Below are positions 41,192 to 49,833 of a stretch of DNA of 56,404 nucleotides, piece by piece. The stretch comes from CAG-791 sp963655255 (GTDB lineage: Bacteria; Bacillota; Clostridia; Lachnospirales; Lachnospiraceae). The translations under genes and the position numbers were made by a program. How positions within the stretch are numbered: position 1 is the first letter of the stretch; each line of letters starts with the position of its first letter. The notes beneath the pieces are model-generated. The model had not been told where the DNA came from, did no database searches, and saw only the letters and a list, made by a program, of their open reading frames with translations. Location: contig CAVKEB010000014.1 in NCBI GenBank assembly GCA_963655255.1, positions 1 through 56,404 on the forward strand, written 5' to 3'.

Positions 41192-41848
41192 ATGAAAGCA
41201 CTTATGAAGCTGGCCGGTATGGGCCCCGGCTGGCAAAGACGCACGTTAATCTGTATTCTCGGTATTCTCGGTCAGGGCTTCTTCCTGTCCTTTCTGATTG
41301 ATCTCGGACTCGGAACCGATCCGTTCACCTATATGAATGTTTCCATCTCCGACCGGATCGGCTGGACATTCGGAAACTGGCAGCTGACCCTGAACCTGAT
41401 TCTGCTGATTCTGGTTCTTCTCACTTCGCGGCTCCGGTATCTCGGCATCGGCACCATCGCCAACATGGTTCTCATCGGTTACATTGCCGATTTCTGCCGG
41501 ATGCTCTGGGCCAGATGGATTCCGGAGAAGATTTTTACGAATCCATCCTCCCGCTTTCCGCTGTTCGCACTGACGCTCGCCCTTTTTATTGTCGCCTGCT
41601 CGATCTACATGAACTCCGACATGGGACTGGCTCCTTACGATGCCCCTCCCGTTATTTTCTGCCGGAAATTTTCAAAGCTTCCGTTCTTTACTGTCCGGAT
41701 CGTGTGGGATTGCGGAGCCATTCTGATCGGCACCCTGGCAGGCGGCCGCCCTCCGATTGCCTGCCTCATCATGGCAGTTGCTCTCGGCCCCGTCATTTCC
41801 GCCGTCGGTGCCGGCATGAAAAAGCTGTTTCCCGGACTTTTCGACTGA
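41192..41848 (+). CDS. YczE/YitT-family membrane protein
   Basis: A 218-residue integral membrane protein with five or six helices. Family features are the start ILGILGQGFFLSFLIDLGLG, TDPFTYMN, and DMGLAPYDAPP in the middle. Function is uncertain; some relatives are near transporters or lipopeptide genes. GAGAGGGG precedes the ATG. It ends 14 nt before the convergent ilvA stop, without an evident terminator. Confidence 0.82.
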   Translation: MKALMKLAGMGPGWQRRTLICILGILGQGFFLSFLIDLGLGTDPFTYMNVSISDRIGWTFGNWQLTLNLILLILVLLTSRLRYLGIGTIANMVLIGYIADFCRMLWARWIPEKIFTNPSSRFPLFALTLALFIVACSIYMNSDMGLAPYDAPPVIFCRKFSKLPFFTVRIVWDCGAILIGTLAGGRPPIACLIMAVALGPVISAVGAGMKKLFPGLFD

Positions 41849-41862
41849 GGCAAAACTTCTGT

Positions 41863-43080
41863 TTACATATTCACTCTGCGGACACGGGGTTCATATCCGG
41901 CCTTCTTCAGGGCCTCCAGAATCTGTTCCTTGTGCTCCGTGCCGAATGCCTCCAGCGTGATCTTCAGCTCCACTGCGGCGCTCCGGTTGATGGAAACGAA
42001 CTGGTTGTGCTCCAGCTTGATGACATTGCCGTTGGCCTTCGCGATGACGCCCGCGACCTTCGTCAGTTCGCCCGGCTTGTCGGGAAGCTGTACGGACACC
42101 GTAAAGATCCGGTTGCGCAGAAGGAGTCCCTGCTGTACCACGGAGCTCATCGTGATGACGTCCATGTTGCCGCCGGACAGGACACAGACCACTTTCTTGC
42201 CCTTGCAGTCCACATGGCGGAGGGCTGCTACCGTCAGAAGGCCGGAATTTTCCACCACCATCTTGTGGTTTTCCACCATATCCAGGAACGCTTCCACCAG
42301 CTCTTCATCCGAAACCGTGACCACGCCGTCCAGATTCTTCTGAAGGTACGGGAATACCCTGGGTCCCGGTGTCTTGACCGCTGTGCCATCCGCAATGGTG
42401 CTGACAGTCGGCAGTGTCACGACCTTGCCCTCCTTCAGGGATGCCGTCAGGCAGGCTGCGCCCTCCGGCTCCACGCCGATGACGCGGATCCGCGGATTTA
42501 AAAGCTTGGCCAGCGTCGCAACGCCGGTTGCCAGTCCGCCGCCTCCCACGGGAACAAGGATCATATCCACCAGCGGAAGTTCTTTATAAATTTCCATTGC
42601 GATGGTCCCCTGTCCGGTTGCAACCGCCGGGTCATCGAACGGATGAATGAAGGTATAGCCGTTTTCCTTCGCGAGCTTCAGTGCGTGCTCGCAGGCCTCG
42701 TCATACACATCTCCATGAAGAACAACCTCCGCGCCCAGTGCCTTGGTGCGGTTTACTTTGATCAGAGGCGTCGTCGTCGGCATGACAATGACCGCCTTGC
42801 AGCCATAGCGCTTTGCCGCGTAGGCAACACCCTGTGCATGGTTTCCGGCGGATGCCGTGATCAGGCCCTTTTTCCTTTCATCCTCCGAAAGCGTACTGAT
42901 TTTATAATAGGCGCCGCGTACCTTATAGGCGCCGGTGCGCTGCATGTTCTCCGGCTTCAGATACACCTTCGCGCCGGTCTGCTCGCTGTAGTAATCTGAC
43001 TGAACCAGATCTGTGTTCAGCGTCACCTGCTTCACAATGTCGCAGGCTCTCTCAAAAGCTTCGATTGTCAGTTCTGTCAT
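41863..43080 (-). CDS. ilvA: Threonine ammonia-lyase
   Basis: PLP enzyme turning threonine into 2-oxobutanoate and ammonia, 405 residues. The PLP lysine is Lys53 in GAYKVRGAYYK, the phosphate loop is VPVGGGGLATG, and a single ACT-like domain (about 325-405) ends the protein. This length fits the short biosynthetic or catabolic class, so feedback by isoleucine cannot be judged. Its ribosome site is the tail of family R copy C. RidA, which clears the reactive enamine this enzyme releases, is encoded just upstream. Confidence 0.95.
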   Translation of the reverse strand: MTELTIEAFERACDIVKQVTLNTDLVQSDYYSEQTGAKVYLKPENMQRTGAYKVRGAYYKISTLSEDERKKGLITASAGNHAQGVAYAAKRYGCKAVIVMPTTTPLIKVNRTKALGAEVVLHGDVYDEACEHALKLAKENGYTFIHPFDDPAVATGQGTIAMEIYKELPLVDMILVPVGGGGLATGVATLAKLLNPRIRVIGVEPEGAACLTASLKEGKVVTLPTVSTIADGTAVKTPGPRVFPYLQKNLDGVVTVSDEELVEAFLDMVENHKMVVENSGLLTVAALRHVDCKGKKVVCVLSGGNMDVITMSSVVQQGLLLRNRIFTVSVQLPDKPGELTKVAGVIAKANGNVIKLEHNQFVSINRSAAVELKITLEAFGTEHKEQILEALKKAGYEPRVRRVNM

Positions 43081-43087
43081 CCTTATT

Positions 43088-43172
43088 CCTCACTGAGGCA
43101 AAATCCGCGACACCAGAGAGAAGATGTCATCAGACATCTTCAAGTGCAGCGGTTTTGCCGAATACGGCAGCA
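43088..43172 (-). repeat. Family R leader repeat, copy C, between ridA and ilvA
   Basis: Towards ilvA: GCTGCCGTATTCGGCAAAA, CCGCTGCACTT, the hairpin GAAGATGTC/GACATCTTC (43120-43141), CTCTCTGGTGTCGCGGATTT, and TTTTGCC into CCTCAGTGAGG (43088-43098), 7 nt before the ATG. The element fills most of the 111-nt intercistronic gap. Confidence 0.9.
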
Positions 43173-43191
43173 CGATATCTCTTTTCCGTGT

Positions 43192-43560
43192 TCAGACCTC
43201 TGCCACTGCCTCAACTTCACAGAATACATCCTTCGGAAGACGTGCCACCTGCACACAGGAACGGGCAGGCTTCGAAGGGAAATACTGCTCATACACCTTG
43301 TTGAACACACCGAACTGATCCATATCCGAAATATAGCACACCGTCTTGATGACTCTGGATGCATCTGTTCCCGCTGCCTTCAGAATTTCAATGACATTCC
43401 GGCAGCTCTGATGTGCCTGCTCCTCAATTCCGCTCTTCAGCTCTCCCGTTGCGGGATCAATCGGAATCTGGCCGGAGGTAAACACGAGATTTCCAGAAAT
43501 ATATCCCTGAGAATAAGGTCCGATGGCTGCCGGTGCTTTTTCTGTTGTGATTACTTTCAT
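43192..43560 (-). CDS. ridA: RidA-family enamine/imine deaminase
   Basis: A 122-residue RidA (YjgF/YER057c/UK114) protein, trimeric, hydrolysing 2-aminoacrylate and 2-aminocrotonate. Starts MKVITTEKAPAAIGPYSQGY; the conserved Arg in SRVIKTVCYI and Glu near the end (CEVEAVAEV) fit the active deaminase subgroup. ATG 43560 follows AGGAAAGGAAACG. Confidence 0.95.
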   Translation of the reverse strand: MKVITTEKAPAAIGPYSQGYISGNLVFTSGQIPIDPATGELKSGIEEQAHQSCRNVIEILKAAGTDASRVIKTVCYISDMDQFGVFNKVYEQYFPSKPARSCVQVARLPKDVFCEVEAVAEV

Positions 43561-43653
43561 CGTTTCCTTTCCTGTTGCAGCTTGTCTGCAACAACACGAG
43601 GTATTTTTTCTTTGTTCGCATCTTACTCGCTTTCTCCGCAAAAGAAAAGCGTT

Positions 43654-44526
43654 TTACACTCCGCTCCTTTTCACATTCCCTCCGAAATCCCGGTCATACT
43701 CCGGTGAATCCGTATAAGTCCGGCACTGCTCCCGCGCCTCTTTCTCCGGGGTGTTTTCCATTCGGTCATCCATCGCCGTGATCAGGGAAACCGCGCGCGG
43801 GCATGCCTTTTCACGGAGTGCGTCGAGTGTCTTCTCCGCCTCCTGGCAGTCCGGATCCGGCTCCTTGTTCATGATGTGCGGATGGAGCGAGTCGTATTTG
43901 CCGAGGAGCTTCAGCACGGCGTAGATAAAATTGCGCTTTGCGTCATGCCTGCACAGAAGGAGTCTCTGGAAGCTCACGCAGGAGCGCAGCGCCTCTTCTA
44001 CAATTTTCGCACTCATCTCCGGATAGAAAACGGCAATCGCCTCCGCGGCGGACCGGGAAGGCCGAAACTGCCGCGTCAGCACTTCACAGACGGGATTGCG
44101 TCCCTCTGCGGCAATGAGATGCCGGTCATAATCGCCCTCCAGCTCCGCATGCGATGTCACGCCGGATTCTGCCGTCTCATCAATGAACTTATGACAGGAG
44201 CTGTCCAGTGTGTAGTGGCACAGGACACCGTACAGATAAATCCGTGCGGCCCTCTTCCGCTCCTTTTCCTCTGCACTGTTCTCAGAAAGTGCGTACCAGC
44301 GCTCCAGCGCGTCTCCGAAAAACTGACGTCCCGAGAGCTCATGCATGCGGTTTCCGTACTGCGGAACCTCCCCCCACGAGAGCGGATGATAATAGAAGAA
44401 AATATCCGGGCCCTGAAGGCCGATGTGATACAGATCCGAATGCTCCGCAATCCGTTTCCGGACCGTCTCCGGAAGAAGCGTGAGTACATCGTTCCCGAAT
44501 TTCTGGTGCGCATAAATAGAAGGCAT
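43654..44526 (-). CDS. Zinc-dependent phospholipase C-like protein
   Basis: A 290-residue protein of the bacterial zinc-dependent PLC fold. His-rich motifs are MPSIYAHQKFG, HIGLQGPDIFFYYHPL and GVLCHYTLDSSCHKFID, which supply likely metal ligands. No signal peptide, so it may be cytoplasmic, unlike clostridial alpha-toxin; substrate unknown. ATG 44526 follows GGAGA. Downstream is ridA after 93 nt. Confidence 0.85.
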   Translation of the reverse strand: MPSIYAHQKFGNDVLTLLPETVRKRIAEHSDLYHIGLQGPDIFFYYHPLSWGEVPQYGNRMHELSGRQFFGDALERWYALSENSAEEKERKRAARIYLYGVLCHYTLDSSCHKFIDETAESGVTSHAELEGDYDRHLIAAEGRNPVCEVLTRQFRPSRSAAEAIAVFYPEMSAKIVEEALRSCVSFQRLLLCRHDAKRNFIYAVLKLLGKYDSLHPHIMNKEPDPDCQEAEKTLDALREKACPRAVSLITAMDDRMENTPEKEAREQCRTYTDSPEYDRDFGGNVKRSGV

Positions 44527-44599
44527 AATTTCTCCAATTCCTGCAGCCGCTGCAGGGATCCCACAGACTGCTGCAGCGGTGATTTCGAAGCAGATACAC

Positions 44600-44631
44600 A
44601 AAATCCTGCGGCAGGAAACCTGCCGCAGGAT
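44600..44631 (-). terminator. Terminator of uxuA-uxuB
   Basis: A 13-bp perfect stem ATCCTGCGGCAGG/CCTGCCGCAGGAT (44603-44631) over AAA, followed on the minus strand by a short U-rich run. It lies about 94 nt after uxuB. Confidence 0.7.
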
Positions 44632-44724
44632 CTATTATTTCGTGCTCTTAGCGTTTATGCAAGAAAAAGCTTCGGTCACCGGCACCCGGAGCAGCCGGTC
44701 ACACCGGTGCAAATTTCCGGCTTA

Positions 44725-46347
44725 TCAGTCGCAGTACTTCTTCAGGGCCGCGCGGACAGCTCCCTTTCCTGCGATCAGCTCTGCAAAGTAAGAAACGACC
44801 TTGTCCGCCAGGCCGACCTCTTCCAGATCCACGCCGAAGATCTGCGCGTTCTTCAGAAGCGGAAGAACCTTCTCTGCGATGGCCTCCTTCGACGGCACCT
44901 CACCGAGTTTGAAATCAGCCACATACTTCTGTGCCTCTTCCAGAAGCGGATCCGGAGACGGCTCAAATGCATTGCCATTGTCGTCGATCGCCATCAGATA
45001 ACGCAGCCATCCGGCCTGTACCAACGGGATCATGGTAAGGCTGGTGACATCCAGCTTCGGATCAGCCACATAAGACTTAATGGTTTCGCCATAGCGGATT
45101 GCCAGCTTCTGCGAAGTATCCGTTGCGATTCTCTGCGGCGTATCCGGCATGAAGGGATTGGGAACACGAACCTTCAGAACCGTGTCAATGAATTCCTTCG
45201 GATCCAGGACGCCCGGATTCACAACAACCGGAAGGCCTTCCTTGTACCCGAGGGTGTTGACAAGATTCATCAGCTCGGCATCCTTCATCTCCTCCGAGAT
45301 CTTGGTATAGCCGAGGATGCAGCCGTAAACTGCCAGCGCGGTGTGAAGAGGATTCAGGCAGGTGGTCACCTTCATCCGCTCTACCTTGTTGACGGTGTCG
45401 CGGTCCGTGAAGATCACGCCGACCTTCTCCAGGGCAGGTCTTCCGTTCGGGAACTTGTCCTCAATGACAAGGTACTCGGTCTCCTCTGCATTTACGAAAG
45501 GAGCAACCCATGTCTTCTTGGAGGTAACAACCGGATCCAGGTCCTCCAGGCCGTCCTTCCGGAGCATTTCTTCAACAGAAGCATCCGGACGGGGTGTGAT
45601 CTTATCGATCATGGACCAGGGGAAGGAAACCTTTGACTCATCATTCAGATAATCTTCGAACTCCTTCTCTGCCAGGCCGTTTGCAATCCATGCCTTTGCA
45701 AATGCCATCACCGCGGAATACAGCTTCTCACCGTTGTGGGAGCAGTTATCCGTGGAAACCATGGCGATCGGCTTTCTGCCCGAAAGGTAACGGGTGTACA
45801 GAAGAGAAACGACCTTTCCGATGTAGCTCTGCGGCTTCTCGGGGCCTGCCGCAAAATCTGCCGTAACAGCCGGAAGCTGCTCGCCCTTGCCGTTGACCAG
45901 ACTGTAGCCCTTCTCCGTTACCGTGAAGGTGCACAGCTGCAGGGAATCCTTGGAGAAAATCTCCTTCAGCCTGGAATATTCCTTCTCATTCTCGGAATCC
46001 AGAATCGTGGACTCTCCGATGGAGCCGATGACAGACTTGTCGATGGTTCCGTCTGCCTTCAGGGTAACAAGAACAGAAAGATCATCGTGCGGGCGGTACT
46101 GCTTCTCCACGATTTCATAGTCAAAGCCTTCGCATACGGTGATGCCGGCCTTCGCAGCGCCTTCCTCCAGGAGTCTCTGCGCCAGATTTGCCTGAAACGC
46201 ACGGAAAATGTTGCCTGCGCCAAAGTGAACCCAGACCGGATTCTCTCTCGTCTCAGCGATCATCGCTGCGCGGTCATACTGCGGAAGGTGATATCCCTTC
46301 CCGATCCATTCCTGCTGATTTTTTAAACCTTCTGTGGATAATTTCAT
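44725..46347 (-). CDS. uxuB: Fructuronate reductase (mannitol dehydrogenase family)
   Basis: A 540-residue NAD-dependent polyol dehydrogenase. Features are VHFGAGNIFRAFQANLAQ (nucleotide binding), STDNCSHNGEK and the catalytic Lys/His region KVTTCLNPLHTALA. Being beside uxuA, it most likely reduces fructuronate to mannonate; tagaturonate reductase is the alternative. ATG 46347 follows AAAGGAGG. Gap to uxuA 100 nt. Confidence 0.9.
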   Translation of the reverse strand: MKLSTEGLKNQQEWIGKGYHLPQYDRAAMIAETRENPVWVHFGAGNIFRAFQANLAQRLLEEGAAKAGITVCEGFDYEIVEKQYRPHDDLSVLVTLKADGTIDKSVIGSIGESTILDSENEKEYSRLKEIFSKDSLQLCTFTVTEKGYSLVNGKGEQLPAVTADFAAGPEKPQSYIGKVVSLLYTRYLSGRKPIAMVSTDNCSHNGEKLYSAVMAFAKAWIANGLAEKEFEDYLNDESKVSFPWSMIDKITPRPDASVEEMLRKDGLEDLDPVVTSKKTWVAPFVNAEETEYLVIEDKFPNGRPALEKVGVIFTDRDTVNKVERMKVTTCLNPLHTALAVYGCILGYTKISEEMKDAELMNLVNTLGYKEGLPVVVNPGVLDPKEFIDTVLKVRVPNPFMPDTPQRIATDTSQKLAIRYGETIKSYVADPKLDVTSLTMIPLVQAGWLRYLMAIDDNGNAFEPSPDPLLEEAQKYVADFKLGEVPSKEAIAEKVLPLLKNAQIFGVDLEEVGLADKVVSYFAELIAGKGAVRAALKKYCD

Positions 46348-46447
46348 GATTGCCTCCTTTGCGGCGCCGCCGGATTCCTGTCGATCAGAGGAATCCCTTC
46401 TGCGATCCGCGGAAATATACACGATTTCAATCCGGATTTATAACCAT

Positions 46448-47521
46448 TCAGCTGCGGCTCTCTGCCTTGTCGATTGCCTCCCACAGGCCGCAGATGTACG
46501 CTGCACCAAGTGCACGGTCATACAGACCATAGCCCGGCATTGCAACCTCATCCCAGATCATGCGGCCATGATCCGGACGGATCGGTCCGTCAAAATGGAT
46601 GTCATGCAGAGCCTTGACGATCTCATACATATCGAAGGTTCCGTCTGTGGAAAGATGTGCGGACTCTTCGAAATTGGTCGGAGAATTAAACTTCAGGTTG
46701 CGGACATGCGCAAAGTGAATTCTGCCGGGGATCGAACGGATGATGTCCGGCAGATCATTCTCCAGATTGGTTCCAAGGGATCCGGTGCAGAGGGTGATTC
46801 CATTGTGGACATCATCGACGGCGTTCAGCATTCTCTGGATCTTCGCCTTGCCGGTGATGATGCGGGGAAGACCGAATACGCTCCATGCGGGATCATCCGG
46901 ATGAATGGCCATCTTGATGTCATACTTGTTGCAGACCGGCATGATTGCCTTCAGGAAGTAAACGAGGTTCTCGAACAGCTTCTCCTCGTCGATGTCCTTG
47001 TACATCTCGAACAGTTCCTTGATATGAGCCATTCTCTCCGGTTCCCAGCCCGGCATTACGGTTCCGTTCATGCTGCCGCGGATGGAATCGAACATGTCTT
47101 CCGGGTTGATGGCATCTACTGCTTCCTGCGTATATGCCAGAACCGTGGATCCGTCCGGTCTTCTTCTTGCCAGCTCGGTTCTCGTCCAGTCGAAGACCGG
47201 CATGAAGTTGTAGCATACCATGTGGATGTCCTCTTTGCCGAGGTTCTCCAGAGACTTGATGTAAGCATCAATGTCCTTGTCGCGGTCTGCGCTGCCGGTC
47301 TTGATGGCATCCGAAACGTTGACGGACTCAATGCCGCTGATGTGCAGTCCGGAAGCCTCCACCTCTTCCTTCAGAGCGTGGATCTCTTCCTGTGTCCAGA
47401 GTTCACCCGGCTGCTTGTCGTAAAGCATCGTGATGACGCCGGTTGCGTATGCGGTCTGTCTGATCTGCTTGAGGGTAACGGTATCAAATTTGGAACCGTA
47501 CCAGCGCATTGTCATTTCCAT
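46448..47521 (-). CDS. uxuA: Mannonate dehydratase
   Basis: Converts D-mannonate to 2-keto-3-deoxygluconate in glucuronate use, 357 residues, a TIM-barrel metal enzyme. Family features are MTMRWYGSKFDTVTL, GIESVNVSDAIKTG, CYNFMPVFDWTRT, HPDDPAW and FAHVRNLKF. ATG 47521 has AGGAAAGGGG upstream. Divergent from the AraC-type gene, the likely regulator. Confidence 0.96.
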   Translation of the reverse strand: MEMTMRWYGSKFDTVTLKQIRQTAYATGVITMLYDKQPGELWTQEEIHALKEEVEASGLHISGIESVNVSDAIKTGSADRDKDIDAYIKSLENLGKEDIHMVCYNFMPVFDWTRTELARRRPDGSTVLAYTQEAVDAINPEDMFDSIRGSMNGTVMPGWEPERMAHIKELFEMYKDIDEEKLFENLVYFLKAIMPVCNKYDIKMAIHPDDPAWSVFGLPRIITGKAKIQRMLNAVDDVHNGITLCTGSLGTNLENDLPDIIRSIPGRIHFAHVRNLKFNSPTNFEESAHLSTDGTFDMYEIVKALHDIHFDGPIRPDHGRMIWDEVAMPGYGLYDRALGAAYICGLWEAIDKAESRS

Positions 47522-47720
47522 AATCGTAATCCCCTTTCCTTGGTGAAGATGATTCTGTGATTCAAAGGTGTTCTTCATTCAACTGTCTTTATTATTGCGA
47601 ATCCGTGTCAGAAATCCATTGACTGGTTTGTTGTTAATATTGTAAATGTTGCGATCAGGCGTTAAGATTTGATGAAGGCCTCCTACCGCAGAAAAATGCC
47701 GCAAAAGAAAGGAAATCGTA

Positions 47721-48611
47721 ATGAAAGGAAATCTTCGCTCCGCGTTTAACACCAGGCAGTACATGCAGTCCAAGGATTTCGAAGTCTTCTATTACAGCGA
47801 CCTGCATTTCCACACACTCCCTGCGCACACGCACAACTATTATGAATTCTACCTGTTTCTGGAGGGCGACCTGGATCTGGAGATTTCCGGACACGCCAGA
47901 CCGCTCCACCCGGGTGATATGGCTCTCGTTCCTCCCGGAGTTTCTCATCACGCGCTGATGCACGACTCTGACCGCCCGTACCGGCGTTTTGTTCTCTGGA
48001 TCAGCCAGGAATACGCCGCCAGCCTTCTCGCAGACTCCCCCGATTACGTCTTCCTGATGCAGCGGGCAGCCACCTCCGGCCGGTGCTATTACCATTTTCA
48101 TGAAGCCGAATTCTCTTCTATCCAGGCCCGCATGATGCGGCTTCTGGAAGAGCTTCATTCCAACCGCTACGGCCGCAGCGCCGCCGTCCGCCTCGCGCTC
48201 AATGATCTTATCCTCTACATGAACCGCATTATTTATGAGAGGGAACACCCCATTGTCTCCGGTTCCGGCGATCTCATGCAGGAGCTGACACTGTTCATCG
48301 ACGGACATCTGACAGAAGATCTGTCTCTGGACGTTCTCGCGGACAGAGTCTGCCTTTCCAAATATTACATTGCCCATTACTTCAAGGACAATCTCGGCAT
48401 TTCCATTCATCAGTACATCACGAAGAAACGGCTGCAGGGCTGCAGCGAGGCCATTGCCTCCGGGGCGGATATCACCCGCACCTTCGACGAATACGGATTC
48501 CGGGACTATTCCAGCTTCTACCGGGTTTTCCGGAAGGAATACGGCATGTCGCCAAAGGAATACCAGGAAGCTCACCACATGAATGCGATCCGGTCCGGAG
48601 TACGAACCTGA
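47721..48611 (+). CDS. AraC-family regulator next to uxuA
   Basis: A 296-residue regulator. The N-terminal cupin (HTHNYYEFYLFLEGDLDLEI; about 20-110) probably senses a sugar, and the C-terminal pair of helix-turn-helix motifs (about 195-290) ends FRKEYGMSPKEYQE. Its divergent position suggests control of uxuA-uxuB by uronates. GAAAGGAAATCGTA precedes the ATG. The 199-bp divergent gap contains no promoter I trust. Confidence 0.92.
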   Translation: MKGNLRSAFNTRQYMQSKDFEVFYYSDLHFHTLPAHTHNYYEFYLFLEGDLDLEISGHARPLHPGDMALVPPGVSHHALMHDSDRPYRRFVLWISQEYAASLLADSPDYVFLMQRAATSGRCYYHFHEAEFSSIQARMMRLLEELHSNRYGRSAAVRLALNDLILYMNRIIYEREHPIVSGSGDLMQELTLFIDGHLTEDLSLDVLADRVCLSKYYIAHYFKDNLGISIHQYITKKRLQGCSEAIASGADITRTFDEYGFRDYSSFYRVFRKEYGMSPKEYQEAHHMNAIRSGVRT

Positions 48612-48614
48612 CCG

Positions 48615-48674
48615 CAGTATGAATTGCAGCGCAGATGTCCGCTTGCGGTCAAATCTGGGCTGCAATTCATACTG
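48615..48674. other. Long inverted repeat between the AraC and patatin genes
   Basis: CAGTATGAATTGCAGC (48615-48630) is perfectly repeated inverted at 48659-48674. The 28-nt interior can pair further (CAGAT/ATCTG, CCGC/GCGG), so the whole forms one long hairpin. No T-run follows, so it is not a standard terminator. It starts 3 nt after the AraC stop. Confidence 0.7.
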
Positions 48675-48788
48675 TGCGAAACAGAGAAACAGATGTTTGA
48701 ATCTGACCATCCTTTTTCACAGGCTCAGAGAATAAAATACAGCGTGGTTGGATCAGTTGATTTCATTGAACAAGAAGAGGAGAGTGCC

Positions 48789-49652
48789 ATGGCCCGGATC
48801 GGACTTGTTGTAGAAGGCGGCGGCATGAAATGCGCCTACAGCGCCGCCGTACTGGATAAATTTCTGGATGATCACATTTCATTTTACTATGTGTGCGGCG
48901 TGTCGGCAGGGAGTGCCAACGCGGCCTCCTATCTCGGCGGACAGCGCGGCAGAAATCTCCGTTTCTACACGGAACACCTCCATGAGAAGGAGTACTTCGG
49001 CTTCGACAGCTATCGGAAAAGCGGAGATTTGTTCGGCCTCGACTACATCTATTCCACGATCTCCAACCAGGGCGGCACCGACCCTCTGAACTGGGCAGGC
49101 GTGGAAGCCAATCCCGCGCGCTATGAGGTGGTCGCCACCAATGCCCTGACTGGCAAACCGCATTATTTTGACAAAAGCGAGATGCATCCGAACGACTACA
49201 GTATCGTCAAGGCCAGCTGTGCACTGCCGGCTGCCTGCCGCCCCCGCGTAATCGACGGCATTCCCTATTATGACGGCGGCGTCTCTGATTCCATTCCCGC
49301 GGATCGCGCTCTGTCCCAGGGATGCGACAAGGTGGTCCTGATCCTGTCCAAACCGCGCGATTTCGTCAAGCAGCCGGAGAAATTCAGGGCTTTCTACTCC
49401 CTTGCCTGCCGCCGCTACCCGAAGATCGTGGAGCTTTTGAACAACCGGCATATCCGCTACGCCGAAACATTCCGTCACGTCTTCGAACTGGAAAAGGAAG
49501 GAAAGGCTTTCATCTTCGCTCCGAGCAGGAATCTTCCCATGAGCACCTTCGCCATGGATGCCGCAGAGAACCAGAAGCTCTATGACCTCGGCCTCCAGGA
49601 CTATGCAGCACAGAGAATTGAACTGCTGCAGTTCCTGGGACAGGATGCCTGA
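48789..49652 (+). CDS. Patatin-like phospholipase (RssA/YlbK type)
   Basis: A 287-residue cytoplasmic serine lipase/acyl hydrolase. It has the oxyanion loop VVEGGGMKCAYSA, the GxSxG nucleophile GVSAGS and the catalytic Asp in YYDGGVSD. ATG 48789 follows GAAGAGGAG; a TTG-initiated frame from 48624 starts inside the inverted repeat and is rejected. Substrate unknown, probably phospholipid. Confidence 0.92.
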   Translation: MARIGLVVEGGGMKCAYSAAVLDKFLDDHISFYYVCGVSAGSANAASYLGGQRGRNLRFYTEHLHEKEYFGFDSYRKSGDLFGLDYIYSTISNQGGTDPLNWAGVEANPARYEVVATNALTGKPHYFDKSEMHPNDYSIVKASCALPAACRPRVIDGIPYYDGGVSDSIPADRALSQGCDKVVLILSKPRDFVKQPEKFRAFYSLACRRYPKIVELLNNRHIRYAETFRHVFELEKEGKAFIFAPSRNLPMSTFAMDAAENQKLYDLGLQDYAAQRIELLQFLGQDA

Positions 49653-49720
49653 TCCGGATTTTCCCGAATACTCTTCTCTTCATCAGGCATCCGTCTGTTT
49701 TGTCTCCCGCTTTTTAATAT

Positions 49721-49786
49721 AAAAACACCCCGCATGCAGCTCTTGCATCCGGTAGACCTTTCCGGGATACACCGCTGCATGCGGGG
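49721..49786. terminator. Bidirectional terminator between patatin and SIMPL genes
   Basis: CCCCGCATGCAGC (49728-49740) pairs perfectly with GCTGCATGCGGGG (49774-49786); the interior holds a smaller ATCCGG/CCGGGAT hairpin. The U-run is on the minus strand (A-run 49721-49725), so it mainly serves the SIMPL gene. Confidence 0.75.
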
Positions 49787-49833
49787 TTCTTCTATATTGT
49801 CTTTCTTAAATCAGAAATACAAGCCTGCTTCCG

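Noticed and set aside
41843..41858. ACTGAGGCAAAAC at the yczE-like/ilvA junction as a sixth family R copy
   Set aside because: Only about 12 bases match the tail, it includes a stop codon, and no other module or downstream start follows.
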